A stretch of 64,000 nt of DNA from Streptomyces kanamyceticus (GTDB taxonomy: Bacteria > Actinomycetota > Actinomycetes > Streptomycetales > Streptomycetaceae). Positions 5,774-14,882 of the stretch are shown piece after piece. Position numbers and translations under genes: made by a program. The stretch is from positions 6,944,001-7,008,000 of the forward strand of contig NZ_CP023699.1 of NCBI RefSeq assembly GCF_008704495.1, given 5' to 3'. Below the pieces are notes generated by a model. The model worked only from the letters and a program-made list of their open reading frames with translations, had not been told where the DNA came from and searched no databases. Within the stretch, counting starts at the first letter, position 1. Every line of letters starts with the position of its first letter.

Positions 5774-8245
5774 ATGGCGGGACGCAAGGCCACCCAGGGC
5801 ACGCAGGCGGACCGGGCGAGGGAGGCGGATCAGGCGCGCGAGACCGTCGTCGAAGCGGCGCTCGGCAAGCTCGATCTCGACGCCAAGGCCCGGCTGCTCG
5901 GCGGCCGGGAGATGTGGTCGCTGCACGCCCTGCCGGAGATCGGCCTGAAGTCCCTCGTGCTGTCCGACGGCCCGATCGGCGTGCGCGGCGTCCGCTGGAC
6001 CGCCGACGACCCCTCGATCGCGCTGCCCTCGCCGACCGCGCTCGCCGCCACCTGGGACCCGGACCTGGCACGCCGCGCGGGCGCGCTGCTCGCCCAGGAG
6101 GCCCGCCGCAAGGGCGTCCACGTCCTGCTCGCGCCCACCGTCAACCTGCAGCGCTCCCCGCTCGGCGGCCGCCACTTCGAGGCGTACAGCGAGGACCCGT
6201 ACCTGACCGGCGTCATCGGCACCGGCTACGTCCAGGGCGTACAGAGCGGCGGCGTCGGCACCACCGTCAAGCACTTCGTCGGCAACGACGCCGAGACCGA
6301 CCGCTTCACCGTCGACAACAAGATCGGCGCGCGGGCCCTGCGCGAGCTCTACCTCGCCCCCTTCGAGGCGATCGTCGCCAACGCCCACCCCTGGGGCATC
6401 ATGACCGCCTACAACCAGGTCAACGGCGTGACCATGACCGAGCACCGGTACCTGGTCAACGAAGTCCTGCGCGGCGAATGGGGCTTCGACGGCTGCAACG
6501 TCTCCGACTGGGTGGCCGCCCGCTCCACCACCGGCGACATCGAGGGCGGCCTCGACCTCGCCATGCCGGGCCCGCAGACGGTCTACGGCGCGCCCCTCGC
6601 CGCCGCGGTCAGGGCCGGGAAGGTCGAGGAGGAGACCGTCGACGAGGCCGTCCGCAACGTACTGCGCCTCGCCGCCCGCGTCGGCGTCCTCGACGGCGCC
6701 GAGCCGGTCGTCGCCGAACCGCCCGCCGAGATCGACGGCGAGGCCCTGGCCCGCGAGATCGCCCGGCGCGCCTTCGTCCTCGTACGCAACGAGGGCGGCG
6801 TGCTCCCGCTCGCGCCCACCGGCACCGTCGCCCTCGTCGGCGCCGCCGCCCGTGACGCCCGCATCCTCGGCGGCGGCTCCGCCACCGTCTTCCCCGCCCG
6901 TACGGTCTCCCCGCTCGAAGGGCTGGCCGCCGCCCTGCCCGAGGGCTCCCTGACGTACGCCGTCGGGGCCGACCCGAGCGACGAACTCGCCCCCGCCGAC
7001 AAGGGGTTCGCGCTGCGCGCGATCTGCCGCGACGCCGCGGGCGCATTGCTCGGCGAGGGCAGCCTGCCGACCGGCCAGGTCCAGTGGATCGGCGACGACC
7101 TGCCCGTCGGCGTCACCCACGAGACCATGGCGAGCATCGAGGTGAGGGGCACCTTCACCCCGCGCGAGAGCGGCGAGCACTCCTTCGGCACGCGCGGCCT
7201 CGGCGCCTTCACCCTCACCGTCGGCGGCGAGGTCCTCTACGACGGCGTCCAGGAGATGGACTCCGAGGCCGACCCCTTCGAGGCGTTCTTCGGCTCGCCG
7301 ATCGAGCGCGGCAAGGTGACGCTCACCGCGGGCGAGCCCGTCGAGATCTCCCTGAGCCACCCGCTGGACAAGGAGTACAAGGCCCCGCTGCCCGGCGTCA
7401 TGTTCTGCCTCGTCCACCTCGGTCCGCGCCGGGACGCCGACGAACTGATCGCCGAGGCCGTCGAGGCGGCGCGGAACGCCGACACCGCCGTCGTGGTCGT
7501 CGCCACCACCGAATGCGTCGAGTCCGAGGGCTTCGACCGCAAGGACCTCGCGCTCCCCGGCCGCCAGGACGACCTCGTCCGCGCCGTCGCCGCGGTCAAC
7601 CCGAACACCGTGGTCGTCGTCAACTCCGGTTCCCCGGTGGAACTTCCGTGGCGCCACGACGTCGCCGCCGTCCTGCTCGGCTGGTTCCCGGGACAGGAGG
7701 GCGGCGCGGCCCTCGCCGACGTGCTGCTCGGTGCCGAGGAGCCGGGCGGCCGACTCCCCACCACCTGGGGCGACTTCGCCGCCGCGCCGGTCACCGAGGT
7801 CACCCCGTCTGACGGCGAACTCTCCTACGCCGAGGGCGTGTTCATCGGCTACCGCGCCTGGGATCAGGCATCGGCCACCCCCTCGTACGCCTTCGGGCAC
7901 GGCCTCGGCTACACCGACTGGACGTACGAGTCGCTGACCGTCGAGGGCGCCACGGCCACGATCGGCGTCCGCAACTCAGGCGAGCGCACGGGCCGCGAGG
8001 TCGTCCAGGTCTACCTGGCCCCCGCGGACAACGACGGCACCCGCCCCGCGCGCTGGCTCGCGGGCTGCGCGAGCGTCGAGGCGGCACCGGGCGAGATCGT
8101 AGAGGTCACCGTAGAACTCCCGCGCCGAGCCTTCGAGATCTGGGACGAGAACCTCAACGCCTGGGCGTACCAGGGCGGTTCGTACGAGGTGGCGGCGGCC
8201 CACTCCCTGACGGACCGCCGCCTCACAGAAACGCTGATCGCCTGA
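5774..8245 (+). CDS. GH3 beta-glucosidase with PA14 and fibronectin-III-like domains
   Basis: 823-residue cytosolic-type glycoside hydrolase with no signal peptide. The family 3 (beta/alpha)8 domain covers about residues 30-310, with GTTVKHFVGNDAE and the nucleophile Asp245 in GCNVSDWVAA. The alpha/beta sandwich domain follows and is interrupted by a PA14 insert near 430-530 (FTPRESGEHSFGTRGLGAFTLTVGGEVLYDG). SEGFDRKDLALPG and VNPNTVVVVNSGSPVELPW lie in the rest of the sandwich. The FnIII-like end includes GVRNSGERTGREVVQVYLAP. It should release glucose or a related sugar from beta-linked oligosaccharides. ATG 5774 has GAGGAGG at 5760-5766; the in-frame ATG at 5714 lacks a good site. Regulation by the divergent TetR is likely. 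Confidence 0.93.
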   Translation: MAGRKATQGTQADRAREADQARETVVEAALGKLDLDAKARLLGGREMWSLHALPEIGLKSLVLSDGPIGVRGVRWTADDPSIALPSPTALAATWDPDLARRAGALLAQEARRKGVHVLLAPTVNLQRSPLGGRHFEAYSEDPYLTGVIGTGYVQGVQSGGVGTTVKHFVGNDAETDRFTVDNKIGARALRELYLAPFEAIVANAHPWGIMTAYNQVNGVTMTEHRYLVNEVLRGEWGFDGCNVSDWVAARSTTGDIEGGLDLAMPGPQTVYGAPLAAAVRAGKVEEETVDEAVRNVLRLAARVGVLDGAEPVVAEPPAEIDGEALAREIARRAFVLVRNEGGVLPLAPTGTVALVGAAARDARILGGGSATVFPARTVSPLEGLAAALPEGSLTYAVGADPSDELAPADKGFALRAICRDAAGALLGEGSLPTGQVQWIGDDLPVGVTHETMASIEVRGTFTPRESGEHSFGTRGLGAFTLTVGGEVLYDGVQEMDSEADPFEAFFGSPIERGKVTLTAGEPVEISLSHPLDKEYKAPLPGVMFCLVHLGPRRDADELIAEAVEAARNADTAVVVVATTECVESEGFDRKDLALPGRQDDLVRAVAAVNPNTVVVVNSGSPVELPWRHDVAAVLLGWFPGQEGGAALADVLLGAEEPGGRLPTTWGDFAAAPVTEVTPSDGELSYAEGVFIGYRAWDQASATPSYAFGHGLGYTDWTYESLTVEGATATIGVRNSGERTGREVVQVYLAPADNDGTRPARWLAGCASVEAAPGEIVEVTVELPRRAFEIWDENLNAWAYQGGSYEVAAAHSLTDRRLTETLIA

Positions 8246-8256
8246 GAGGGAGCCGG

Positions 8257-8300
8257 GCGCCCCTAAAGGGGCGCGGGGAACTGCGCGACCAGCCCCAACG
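8257..8300 (+). repeat. Single copy of the GC-rich repeat with a hairpin
   Basis: GCGCCCC (8257-8263), TAAA loop, GGGGCGC (8268-8274), continuing into the GCGCGGGGAACTGCGCGACC core. It lies between the convergent GH3 and mutarotase genes and may serve as a bidirectional terminator. Confidence 0.7.
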
Positions 8301-8314
8301 AGCCCGCGGAAACC

Positions 8315-9301
8315 TCACCGAGCCGAGAATCCATAAACGGTCTCCGACAGGAAAACCTCACCCACCCGGAGAACCGTCGAGGGAAACGCCTGGTTAGGGG
8401 AGTCCGGAAAGTGCTGAGTCTCCAACGCGACCCCGGCGCCGGGGTCAAACGGCAGATCCTGAGAGAAATGGTCCGCCGTATAGAGCTGAAGCCCCGGCTC
8501 CGTCGTGGAGACGGTCAGCACCCGCCCGGACCCGGGGTCACCGAGCCAGGCCACCTCGACCGGCCGCTCGGTGACCCCCTTGTCCAGCACGTAGTTGTGG
8601 TCGAGGCCGGGGCCGACCGCCCGCGCGGCACGAAAGTCGAACCGGGTCCCGCCCACCTCCTCGTACGCCCCCGTGGGAATCCCGGAACCGTCCACCGGCG
8701 TGATCCGGGACGCCGCGATCCGCACCTCGTGCCCGAGAGCACTGCCCGCTCCCGCTCCCGCGAGGTTCCAGTACGTGTGATTGGTGAGGTTCACGACGGT
8801 CGGCGCGTCCGTCGTCGCCTCGTAGGCGATCCGCAGCGCGCCCGCCCCGTCCAGGGAGTACGTCACCGCGACCGCGAGCCGCCCCGGATAGCCCTCGTCG
8901 CCGTCGGGGGAGACCCGCGAGAGCCGCACCCCGTGCGCGCCGTCCGGCTCCGCGTCCCAGACGTGCTTGTCGAAGCCGCGCTCACCGCCGTGCAGGGCGT
9001 TGGGGCCGTTGTTGCGCGCGAGGCGGTACGTGCGCCCGTCCAGTGAGAAGGTGCCGCCCGCGATCCGGTTCGCGTACCGCCCCACCAGCGCCCCGAAGTA
9101 GGGCCCGGGGTGCGCGAGATACCCCTCCAGCCCCTCGAACCCCAGTGCCACCTGCGCGGTTCGCCCCGAGCGGTCGGGAACTTCCACCGACTGCACGATG
9201 CCGCCGTACGTCAGAACGCGTACCCGCACCCCGTCCCTTTCCAGGGTCCAGCGGTGGACGGGCGTGCCGTCGGGAAGCGTCCCGAAGAGTTCACTGCGCA
9301 T
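8315..9301 (-). CDS. galM: Aldose 1-epimerase (galactose mutarotase)
   Basis: 328-residue cytosolic enzyme that interconverts alpha and beta anomers of aldohexoses. Family landmarks are GRYANRIAGGTFSLDGRTY near residue 75, NNGPNALHGG near 95, catalytic His in VVNLTNHTYWNL near 170, and the catalytic Glu in GVALETQHFPDSPN near 295. Length is normal for GalM. It is convergent with the beta-glucosidase, which fits a local sugar-use context, but it has its own promoter region. Confidence 0.93.
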   Translation of the reverse strand: MRSELFGTLPDGTPVHRWTLERDGVRVRVLTYGGIVQSVEVPDRSGRTAQVALGFEGLEGYLAHPGPYFGALVGRYANRIAGGTFSLDGRTYRLARNNGPNALHGGERGFDKHVWDAEPDGAHGVRLSRVSPDGDEGYPGRLAVAVTYSLDGAGALRIAYEATTDAPTVVNLTNHTYWNLAGAGAGSALGHEVRIAASRITPVDGSGIPTGAYEEVGGTRFDFRAARAVGPGLDHNYVLDKGVTERPVEVAWLGDPGSGRVLTVSTTEPGLQLYTADHFSQDLPFDPGAGVALETQHFPDSPNQAFPSTVLRVGEVFLSETVYGFSAR

Positions 9302-9344
9302 GATCGCGACCCTACGCCGGGGCCGCTCGGCGGGAGGTCCCGCC

Positions 9345-10256
9345 CTAGGCCGCGGGCTTCTCGGACGTGACCTGGCGATAGGCCAGCTCGGCCAGGCGCG
9401 ACTGGCCGTTCTTGCTGGGGTGGAACCAGTCCCAGTGGCTCAACTGGTCGCCGTCGAAGCGGTAGTCGAAGACCGCCCCGTCGTCGTATCGGCAGTGCTT
9501 GTCCTTCCCGCACACGTCCTTGAGCACCTTGTTGTACGCGACCACCCGGTCCCGCACCGAGTCGCGCCGCTCGCTCGCCGCCGCGGCCAGGTCGTCGGGC
9601 TCGGCCAGCATCGAGGAGCAGATGCCCAGCTTCCACACCTGCTTGCCCAGCGGATTGGTGCGCCCCTGGGCCCAGAGCCGCTTCAGGTCGGGGACGGACG
9701 CGACGTACACCTGGGTCTTGGGCAACGAGCGGCGCAGCGTGCGCATGGCCTCCTCGAAACCGGTCCGGAACTCGGCGACCGGCGTCATCGAGGCCGCCGA
9801 CGAACGGCAGGCGTCATTGGCGCCGATCATCACCGTCATCAGCTCGGGCCGCTCCGTCGCCGCCTGTTCGATCTGACCGTTCAGGTCCGTCATGCGGGCG
9901 CCGGTCTTGGCGTGGTTCCAACTGTGCGAGGCGGCGCGCCGCTTACCGAGGAGACGGGTCGCGAGGCTGTCCACCTCGCTGTCCGTGCCGGTCGCCCAGG
10001 ACACCTCGGGGCAGTCGGAGAGCACCGAGCAGGCGTCGAAGCCACGGGTGATGGAGTCACCGACCGCGGCCAGCGAACGGGGCGAGGTGTCCCAGGTGGG
10101 GGTGGGTTTCGGGGAGGGCCCGTCGTGCGCCGCCGACCCGCCGGGGGCCGAGGCGTCGCCGCCCTGCGCGTCGCACGCGGTGAGGACGGTGGTGCCGAGA
10201 AGAGCCGCCGTCGCGAAAGCGACGACGGCACGCGAGCGGTGCCTGCGGTTCCGCAT
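9345..10256 (-). CDS. SGNH/GDSL-hydrolase lipoprotein
   Basis: 303-residue exported protein. The N-terminus MRNRRHRSRAVVAFATAALL ends in lipobox VLTAC, so it is a predicted lipoprotein anchored outside the membrane. SGNH blocks are visible: AVGDSITRGFD (nucleophile Ser), GANDAC (Asn block III) and DWFHPSKNGQ (Asp/His block V). It should be an esterase or lipase-like hydrolase with unknown substrate. ATG 10256 is preceded by an AGGGG-rich site. Six or so cysteines in the mature part suggest disulfides. Confidence 0.88.
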   Translation of the reverse strand: MRNRRHRSRAVVAFATAALLGTTVLTACDAQGGDASAPGGSAAHDGPSPKPTPTWDTSPRSLAAVGDSITRGFDACSVLSDCPEVSWATGTDSEVDSLATRLLGKRRAASHSWNHAKTGARMTDLNGQIEQAATERPELMTVMIGANDACRSSAASMTPVAEFRTGFEEAMRTLRRSLPKTQVYVASVPDLKRLWAQGRTNPLGKQVWKLGICSSMLAEPDDLAAAASERRDSVRDRVVAYNKVLKDVCGKDKHCRYDDGAVFDYRFDGDQLSHWDWFHPSKNGQSRLAELAYRQVTSEKPAA

Positions 10257-10596
10257 CCCCTGGTCCCCTCTGTCGTTCAACGTGACGTCATGCGTGTGCC
10301 CGGGGTTGCGTCCCGCCGGGTGAAAGGTCGGAGTTTCCGGGCCTCCGGACCGACGGTACGTCACACTCCTTGCGCCGTCGCACGGTAGCCTCGGCCCGTA
10401 GCTGCCCGGCCTGTGCGTCACGGCGGCGACAGGGCGGGTGATCCACCCGGTGGCGCACCGCCGCATTGGTTCCGCTAAATTACATCACGTCAGATCTGTC
10501 CCGTTTTTCTAGTTTTCTCTAGTCTTTGGGAAAATTGCTCGGCACGGGCGCGAGGCCGCTGGGGAAGGCGAACCTCGACCCACACTGGAGGTCCCG
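10257..10596. other. Divergent intergenic region with AT-rich core
   Basis: 340 bp between the SGNH lipoprotein and the DUF3145 gene. No ORF or RNA gene seen. The stretch about 10470-10545 is markedly AT-rich for this genome (runs of TTTTCTAG and TTTTCTCTAG) and probably holds the promoter of the DUF3145 gene. No clear -35/-10 pair could be fixed. Confidence 0.5.
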
Positions 10597-11091
10597 GTGA
10601 CGACACGTGGAGTTCTGTACGTGCACTCCGCTCCGCGCGCGCTGTGCCCACACGTCGAGTGGGCTGTCGCGGGCGTGCTCGGCGCGCGTGTGAGCCTCGA
10701 CTGGATCAGGCAGCCCGCGGCGCCGGGCACCTGGAGATCCGAATTCTCCTGGCAGGGCTCGGTGGGCACCGCCTCCAAGCTCGCCTCCGCCCTGCGCGGC
10801 TGGGATCTGCTGCGCTTCGAGGTCACGGCGGAGCCCTGCGCGAGCGCGGAGGGCGAGCGCTACAGCGCCACGCCCGAGCTCGGCATCTTCCACGCGGTGA
10901 CCGGCATCCACGGCGACATCCTGATCCCCGAGGACCGGCTGCGCGCCGCCCTGGCCCGCTCCCAGCGGGGCGAGAGCGTCCTGGAGGCCGAGCTCGCCAA
11001 GCTGCTCGGCAAGCCCTGGGACGACGAGCTCGAGCCGTTCAGGTACGCGGGCGAGGGCGCACCGGTGCGCTGGCTGCACCAAGTGGTGTGA
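10597..11091 (+). CDS. DUF3145 family protein
   Basis: 164-residue cytosolic protein of an actinobacterial family whose function is unknown. It is conserved next to the fab operon in Streptomyces, which is how I recognise it. The sequence is well folded in appearance (alternating hydrophobic pattern, LGIFHAVTGIHGDILIPEDRL) and has no motif of an enzyme. The GTG start has GGAGG at 10587-10591. It ends facing fabF across a strong shared terminator. Confidence 0.85.
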   Translation: MTTRGVLYVHSAPRALCPHVEWAVAGVLGARVSLDWIRQPAAPGTWRSEFSWQGSVGTASKLASALRGWDLLRFEVTAEPCASAEGERYSATPELGIFHAVTGIHGDILIPEDRLRAALARSQRGESVLEAELAKLLGKPWDDELEPFRYAGEGAPVRWLHQVV

Positions 11092-11106
11092 CGGCGGTGT
11101 GAGACG

Positions 11107-11146
11107 ACGCGAAGGGGCCCCACCGTCCGGTGGGGCCCCTTCGCGT
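11107..11146. terminator. Bidirectional terminator, DUF3145 gene / fabF
   Basis: Perfect 18-bp stem (11107-11124 with 11129-11146) and a GTCC loop, placed between the two convergent stop codons. Confidence 0.9.
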
Positions 11147-11167
11147 TACGTACGCTCTACGGTCGGA

Positions 11168-12430
11168 TCAGACGGACCGGAACGCCAGGACGACGTTGTG
11201 GCCGCCGAAGCCGAACGAATCGTTCAGCGCCGCGATCCTGCCCTCGGGCAGCGCGCGGGCCTCGTCGCGGATGATGTCCGCGTCGACCTCGGGGTCGAGG
11301 TTCTCGATGTTGATCGTCGGCGGGGCGATGCGGTTCTTCAGCGCGAGGACCGTGGCCACGGTCTCCACGCCGCCCGCGCCACCGAGCAGGTGACCCGTCA
11401 TCGACTTGGTGCTCGCGATCGCCATGTGGTCGACGTCGTCGCCGAACGTCTTGCGCAGCGCCTTGATCTCCGCGACGTCACCCTGCGGCGTCGAGGTCGC
11501 GTGCGCGTTCACGTGCACGATCTCGGCTGGCTTGAGGTCGGTGGTGTCGAGCAGGTGCTGCAGCGCCGCGGCGATGCCGTTGCCGGACGGCTCGGGCTGC
11601 GTGATGTGGTGCGCGTCGGCCGAGATGCCCTGGCCGACGGCCTCCGCGTAGATCTCCGCGCCGCGGGCCTTGGCGTGCTCCTCGGACTCCAGGACGATCA
11701 CACCGGCGCCCTCGCCGAGCACGAAGCCGTTGCGGTTCGCGTCGTAGGGACGCGAGGCGCCCTGCGGGTCGTCGTTGTTCTTGGACATCGCCATCATGTT
11801 GCCGAACGCGACGATGGGCAGCGGGTGGATCGCCGCCTCCGTGCCGCCCGCGACGACGACGTCGGCGCGGCCGGTGCGGATCATCTCGATCGCGTAGCCG
11901 ATGGCCTCCGCGCCCGAGGCGCAGGCCGACACCGGGGTGTGGACGCCCGCGCGGGCGCCCAGCTCGATGCCGACGTTGGCCGCCGGGGAGTTGGGCATCA
12001 GCATCGGCACGGTGTGCGGGGAGACGCGGCGTACGCCCTTCTCCTTGAGCACGTCGTGCTGGTCGAGCAGGGTGGTCACGCCGCCGATGCCGGAGGCGAT
12101 GACCGCGCCGAGGCGGTTCGGATCCACCGAAGTGTCCTCACCGGCCTTGGCGGTGTAACCCGCGTCGGCCCAGGCCTCCTTCGCCGCGATCAGCGCGAAC
12201 TGCGCCGAGCGGTCCAGCTTGCGGGCCTGCGGGCGCGGGATGACCTCGCCGGGTTCCACGGCGATCTGACCGGCGATGCGGACGGGCAGCTCGGCTGCCC
12301 AGTCCTGCTCCAGCTTGCTGACGCCGGAGCGGCCGGCGAGCAGCCCCTCCCATGTCGAGGCCGCGTCACCACCCAGCGGTGTGGTTGCGCCGATACCGGT
12401 GACGACCACGGTGCGATTGGTCGAGTTCAC
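11168..12430 (-). CDS. fabF: Beta-ketoacyl-ACP synthase II
   Basis: About 420 residues; condenses malonyl-ACP with acyl-ACP in fatty-acid elongation. Thiolase-fold catalytic triad is visible: Cys in VSACASGAEAIG, His in NAHATSTPQGD and His in SMTGHLLGGAGG. Last gene of fabD-fabH-acpP-fabF, 70 bp after acpP. GTG 12430 (NSTNRTVVVTGIG) has GGAG nine bases upstream; an in-frame GTG at 12445 adds five residues and is the alternative. Expected to be activated with the operon by FasR. Confidence 0.96.
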   Translation of the reverse strand: MNSTNRTVVVTGIGATTPLGGDAASTWEGLLAGRSGVSKLEQDWAAELPVRIAGQIAVEPGEVIPRPQARKLDRSAQFALIAAKEAWADAGYTAKAGEDTSVDPNRLGAVIASGIGGVTTLLDQHDVLKEKGVRRVSPHTVPMLMPNSPAANVGIELGARAGVHTPVSACASGAEAIGYAIEMIRTGRADVVVAGGTEAAIHPLPIVAFGNMMAMSKNNDDPQGASRPYDANRNGFVLGEGAGVIVLESEEHAKARGAEIYAEAVGQGISADAHHITQPEPSGNGIAAALQHLLDTTDLKPAEIVHVNAHATSTPQGDVAEIKALRKTFGDDVDHMAIASTKSMTGHLLGGAGGVETVATVLALKNRIAPPTINIENLDPEVDADIIRDEARALPEGRIAALNDSFGFGGHNVVLAFRSV

Positions 12431-12500
12431 AGGAAATTTCTCCACGGTGTTGAGGGGAACAGCGGCGCCACCGCCGGGTGGCGACTGAGCAAGGCCTTGA

Positions 12501-12749
12501 TCAGGCCTGGTGCTCGAGGATGTACTTGGTCGCGTCGCCGACCGTCTTGAGGTTCTTGACGTCGTCGTCCGGGATCTTGACGTCGAAGCGCTCTTCGGCG
12601 GCGACGACGACCTCGACCATGGACAGCGAGTCGACGTCCAGGTCGTCGGTGAAGGACTTGTCCAGCTGGACGTCCTCGACCGGGATGCCGGCGATCTCGT
12701 TGACGATCTCGGCGAGACCGGCGACGATCTCTTCCTGAGTGGCGGCCAT
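12501..12749 (-). CDS. acpP: Acyl carrier protein
   Basis: 82-residue acidic helical carrier. The phosphopantetheine attachment Ser41 is in DLDVDSLSMVEV. It carries growing acyl chains for FabD, FabH and FabF. ATG is preceded by AAGGAG with eight-base spacing. It sits between fabH and fabF in the fatty-acid operon, the usual actinobacterial order. Confidence 0.97.
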   Translation of the reverse strand: MAATQEEIVAGLAEIVNEIAGIPVEDVQLDKSFTDDLDVDSLSMVEVVVAAEERFDVKIPDDDVKNLKTVGDATKYILEHQA

Positions 12750-12847
12750 GTTGGCGCTCCTTCTTATGTATCCGGGGGGTGTGGCGCCCGCCGCGGCAGC
12801 GGCAGGTTGGTTACAGCTGTCCGGACCGGGTGATCCGGACGTGATGC

Positions 12848-13849
12848 CTAGGGGAGGGTAACGACCGTGGCGGCGTACACGAGACCCGCCCCGAAGCCGA
12901 TGACGAGCGCGGTGTCGCCGCTCTTCGCCTCGCCGGTCGCCAGAAGCCGCTCCATGGCGAGCGGAATCGAGGCGGCCGAGGTGTTGCCGGTGGTGCGCAC
13001 GTCACGGGCGACCGTGACGTGTTCCGGCAGTTTCAGAGTCTTCACCATCGAGTCGATGATCCGCTCGTTGGCCTGGTGCGGAATGAAGACATCCAGGTCG
13101 TCCGCGGTGATTCCGGCCGCGTCCAGCGCCTGCTGGGCGACCTTCGCCATCTCGAACACGGCCCAGCGGAAGACCGCCTGACCTTCCTGCGTAATGGCAG
13201 GGAACTTCTCGGGGGAGCCCTCGCGGTACTCCTCCCAGGAAATCGTCTGCTTGATCGTGTCGGACTTGTCGCCCTCGGAGCCCCACACCGTCGGGCCGAT
13301 CTTCGGCTCCTTGGAGGGGCCCACGATGACCGCGCCCGCGCCGTCACCGAACAGGAACGCCGTCGCGCGGTCGTGCAGGTCGGTGAGGTCGCTGAGCCGC
13401 TCCACGCCGATGACCAGGACGTACTCGGCGGAGCCCTCGACGACCATGCCCTTGGCGAGGGTCAGTCCGTAGCCGAAACCGGCACAGCCCGCGGAGATGT
13501 CGAACGCGGCGGGCCTGCCCGCGCCGATCTTGTCCGCGATCTCGGTGGCGATGGCGGGGGTCTGCTTGAAGTGCGAGACGGTCGAGACGATCACGGCGCC
13601 GATCTGCTCGGGCGTGATGCCCGCGTCCGCGATGGCCTTGCCGGACGCCTCGATGGACATCGCCGCGACGGTCTCCTCGTCGGAGGCCCAGTGACGGGTC
13701 TCGATGCCCGAACGCGAACGGATCCACTCGTCGGACGAGTCGATCGTCTCCAGGATCACCTCGTTCGGTACGACGCGGATGGGCCGGTAGCCGCCGACGC
13801 CCATGATCCGCGCGTACGGGGCGCCCTGGCTGGGCTTGATCTTCGACAT
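12848..13849 (-). CDS. fabH: Beta-ketoacyl-ACP synthase III
   Basis: 333 residues. Starts fatty-acid synthesis by condensing an acyl-CoA primer with malonyl-ACP; in Streptomyces branched primers are preferred. Catalytic Cys in ISAGCAGFGYGL near residue 122, His in FIPHQANERI near 259 and Asn in TTGNTSAASIP near 290. Second gene of the fab operon, 28 bp after fabD. Confidence 0.97.
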   Translation of the reverse strand: MSKIKPSQGAPYARIMGVGGYRPIRVVPNEVILETIDSSDEWIRSRSGIETRHWASDEETVAAMSIEASGKAIADAGITPEQIGAVIVSTVSHFKQTPAIATEIADKIGAGRPAAFDISAGCAGFGYGLTLAKGMVVEGSAEYVLVIGVERLSDLTDLHDRATAFLFGDGAGAVIVGPSKEPKIGPTVWGSEGDKSDTIKQTISWEEYREGSPEKFPAITQEGQAVFRWAVFEMAKVAQQALDAAGITADDLDVFIPHQANERIIDSMVKTLKLPEHVTVARDVRTTGNTSAASIPLAMERLLATGEAKSGDTALVIGFGAGLVYAATVVTLP

Positions 13850-13877
13850 GCGCTACGGCTCCTTGTCTCTCGTCGGC

Positions 13878-14789
13878 TCAGGAATACTCGGCGACGAGCG
13901 TGCGGGCCGCGTCGAGGTCGTCGGGGGTCTTCACCGCGAGCGTCTTGACACCCTTGAGCGCGCGCTTGGCCAGACCGGTCAGGGTACCGCCGGGGCAGAC
14001 CTCGATCAGCGCGGTCACGCCGAGCTCCTGGAAGGTGTCCATGCACAGGTCCCAGCGGACCGGGTTGGCGACCTGGCCGACCAGGCGGGAGATCACCTCG
14101 GTGCCGTCGGCGACCACCTTGCCGTCGCGGTTCGAGACGTAGGTGAGCCGGGGGTCGGCGACGGTGAGGTCACCGGCGGCCTCCTCCAGCTTCGCCACGG
14201 CGGGCGCCATGTGCTCCGTGTGGAACGCACCGGCGACCTTGAGGGCGACGACCTTGCGCACGCCCTCGGGCTTGTCCTCCGCGAGGGCGGCGAGCTGCTC
14301 CAGGGTGCCCGCGGCCACGATCTGGCCCGCGCCGTTCACGTTCGCCGGGGTCAGACCCAGCTTCTCCAGGTGCGCGACGGTGACGTCGGGGTCGCCGCCG
14401 AGCAGCGCCGCCATGCCGGTCTCCGTGACTGCGGCGGCATCGGCCATGGCCAGGCCGCGCTTGCGCACGAAGCGCAGGGCGTCGTCGTCGGTGAGTACAC
14501 CGGCGTACGCGGCGGCCGTGATCTCGCCGACACTGTGTCCGGCGACGGCGCCGGGCGTGATGTCACCCAGTGCCGACGCGGAGAGCAGACCGGCCGCGAC
14601 AAGGAGCGGCTGGGCCACGGCGGTGTCGCGGATCGCGTCCGCGTCGCCTTGCGTGCCGTAGTGGGCAAGGTCGAGCCCGATGGCGTCCGACCAGGCGGCA
14701 AGCCGGTCGGCGGCACCGGGGAGATCGAGCCAGGGGGTCAGGAAGCCGGGCGTCTGAGCGCCTTGGCCGGGAGCGACGAGTACGAGCAC
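13878..14789 (-). CDS. fabD: Malonyl-CoA:ACP acyltransferase
   Basis: About 303 residues; moves malonyl from CoA to ACP and also serves polyketide synthases in this genus. Nucleophile Ser in VAGHSVGEITAAAYAG, partner His in AGAFHTEHM, and the N-terminal VLVAPGQGAQTPGF block. First gene of the operon. GTG 14789 gives the usual LVLVAPGQG start; GTG 14795, two codons upstream, is equally possible. The intergenic space to fasR is about 90 bp and holds the promoter and a candidate FasR operator. Confidence 0.96.
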   Translation of the reverse strand: MLVLVAPGQGAQTPGFLTPWLDLPGAADRLAAWSDAIGLDLAHYGTQGDADAIRDTAVAQPLLVAAGLLSASALGDITPGAVAGHSVGEITAAAYAGVLTDDDALRFVRKRGLAMADAAAVTETGMAALLGGDPDVTVAHLEKLGLTPANVNGAGQIVAAGTLEQLAALAEDKPEGVRKVVALKVAGAFHTEHMAPAVAKLEEAAGDLTVADPRLTYVSNRDGKVVADGTEVISRLVGQVANPVRWDLCMDTFQELGVTALIEVCPGGTLTGLAKRALKGVKTLAVKTPDDLDAARTLVAEYS

Positions 14790-14859
14790 TCTCACACTCT
14801 CTCTTGTGGACGGTAGGGGCCGCCCGTGGGGACAGGGACGAAGAACGGCTGGGGGAATT

Positions 14860-14882
14860 GTAGGGGCCCGACAAAACCCTAC
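14860..14882. promoter_or_regulatory. Inverted repeat between fasR and fabD
   Basis: GTAGGG (14860-14865), 11-bp spacer, CCCTAC (14877-14882), overlapping the fasR stop codon and 71-93 bp upstream of fabD. FasR is known to bind the fabD promoter region in S. coelicolor. That this repeat is the site is inference. Confidence 0.45.

Noticed and set aside
5756..7900. 714-codon open frame opposite the GH3 gene
   Set aside because: Its composition (Gly/Asp/Val-rich, no hydrophobic core) is the antisense shadow of a high-GC gene whose plus-strand product is a clear GH3 enzyme.
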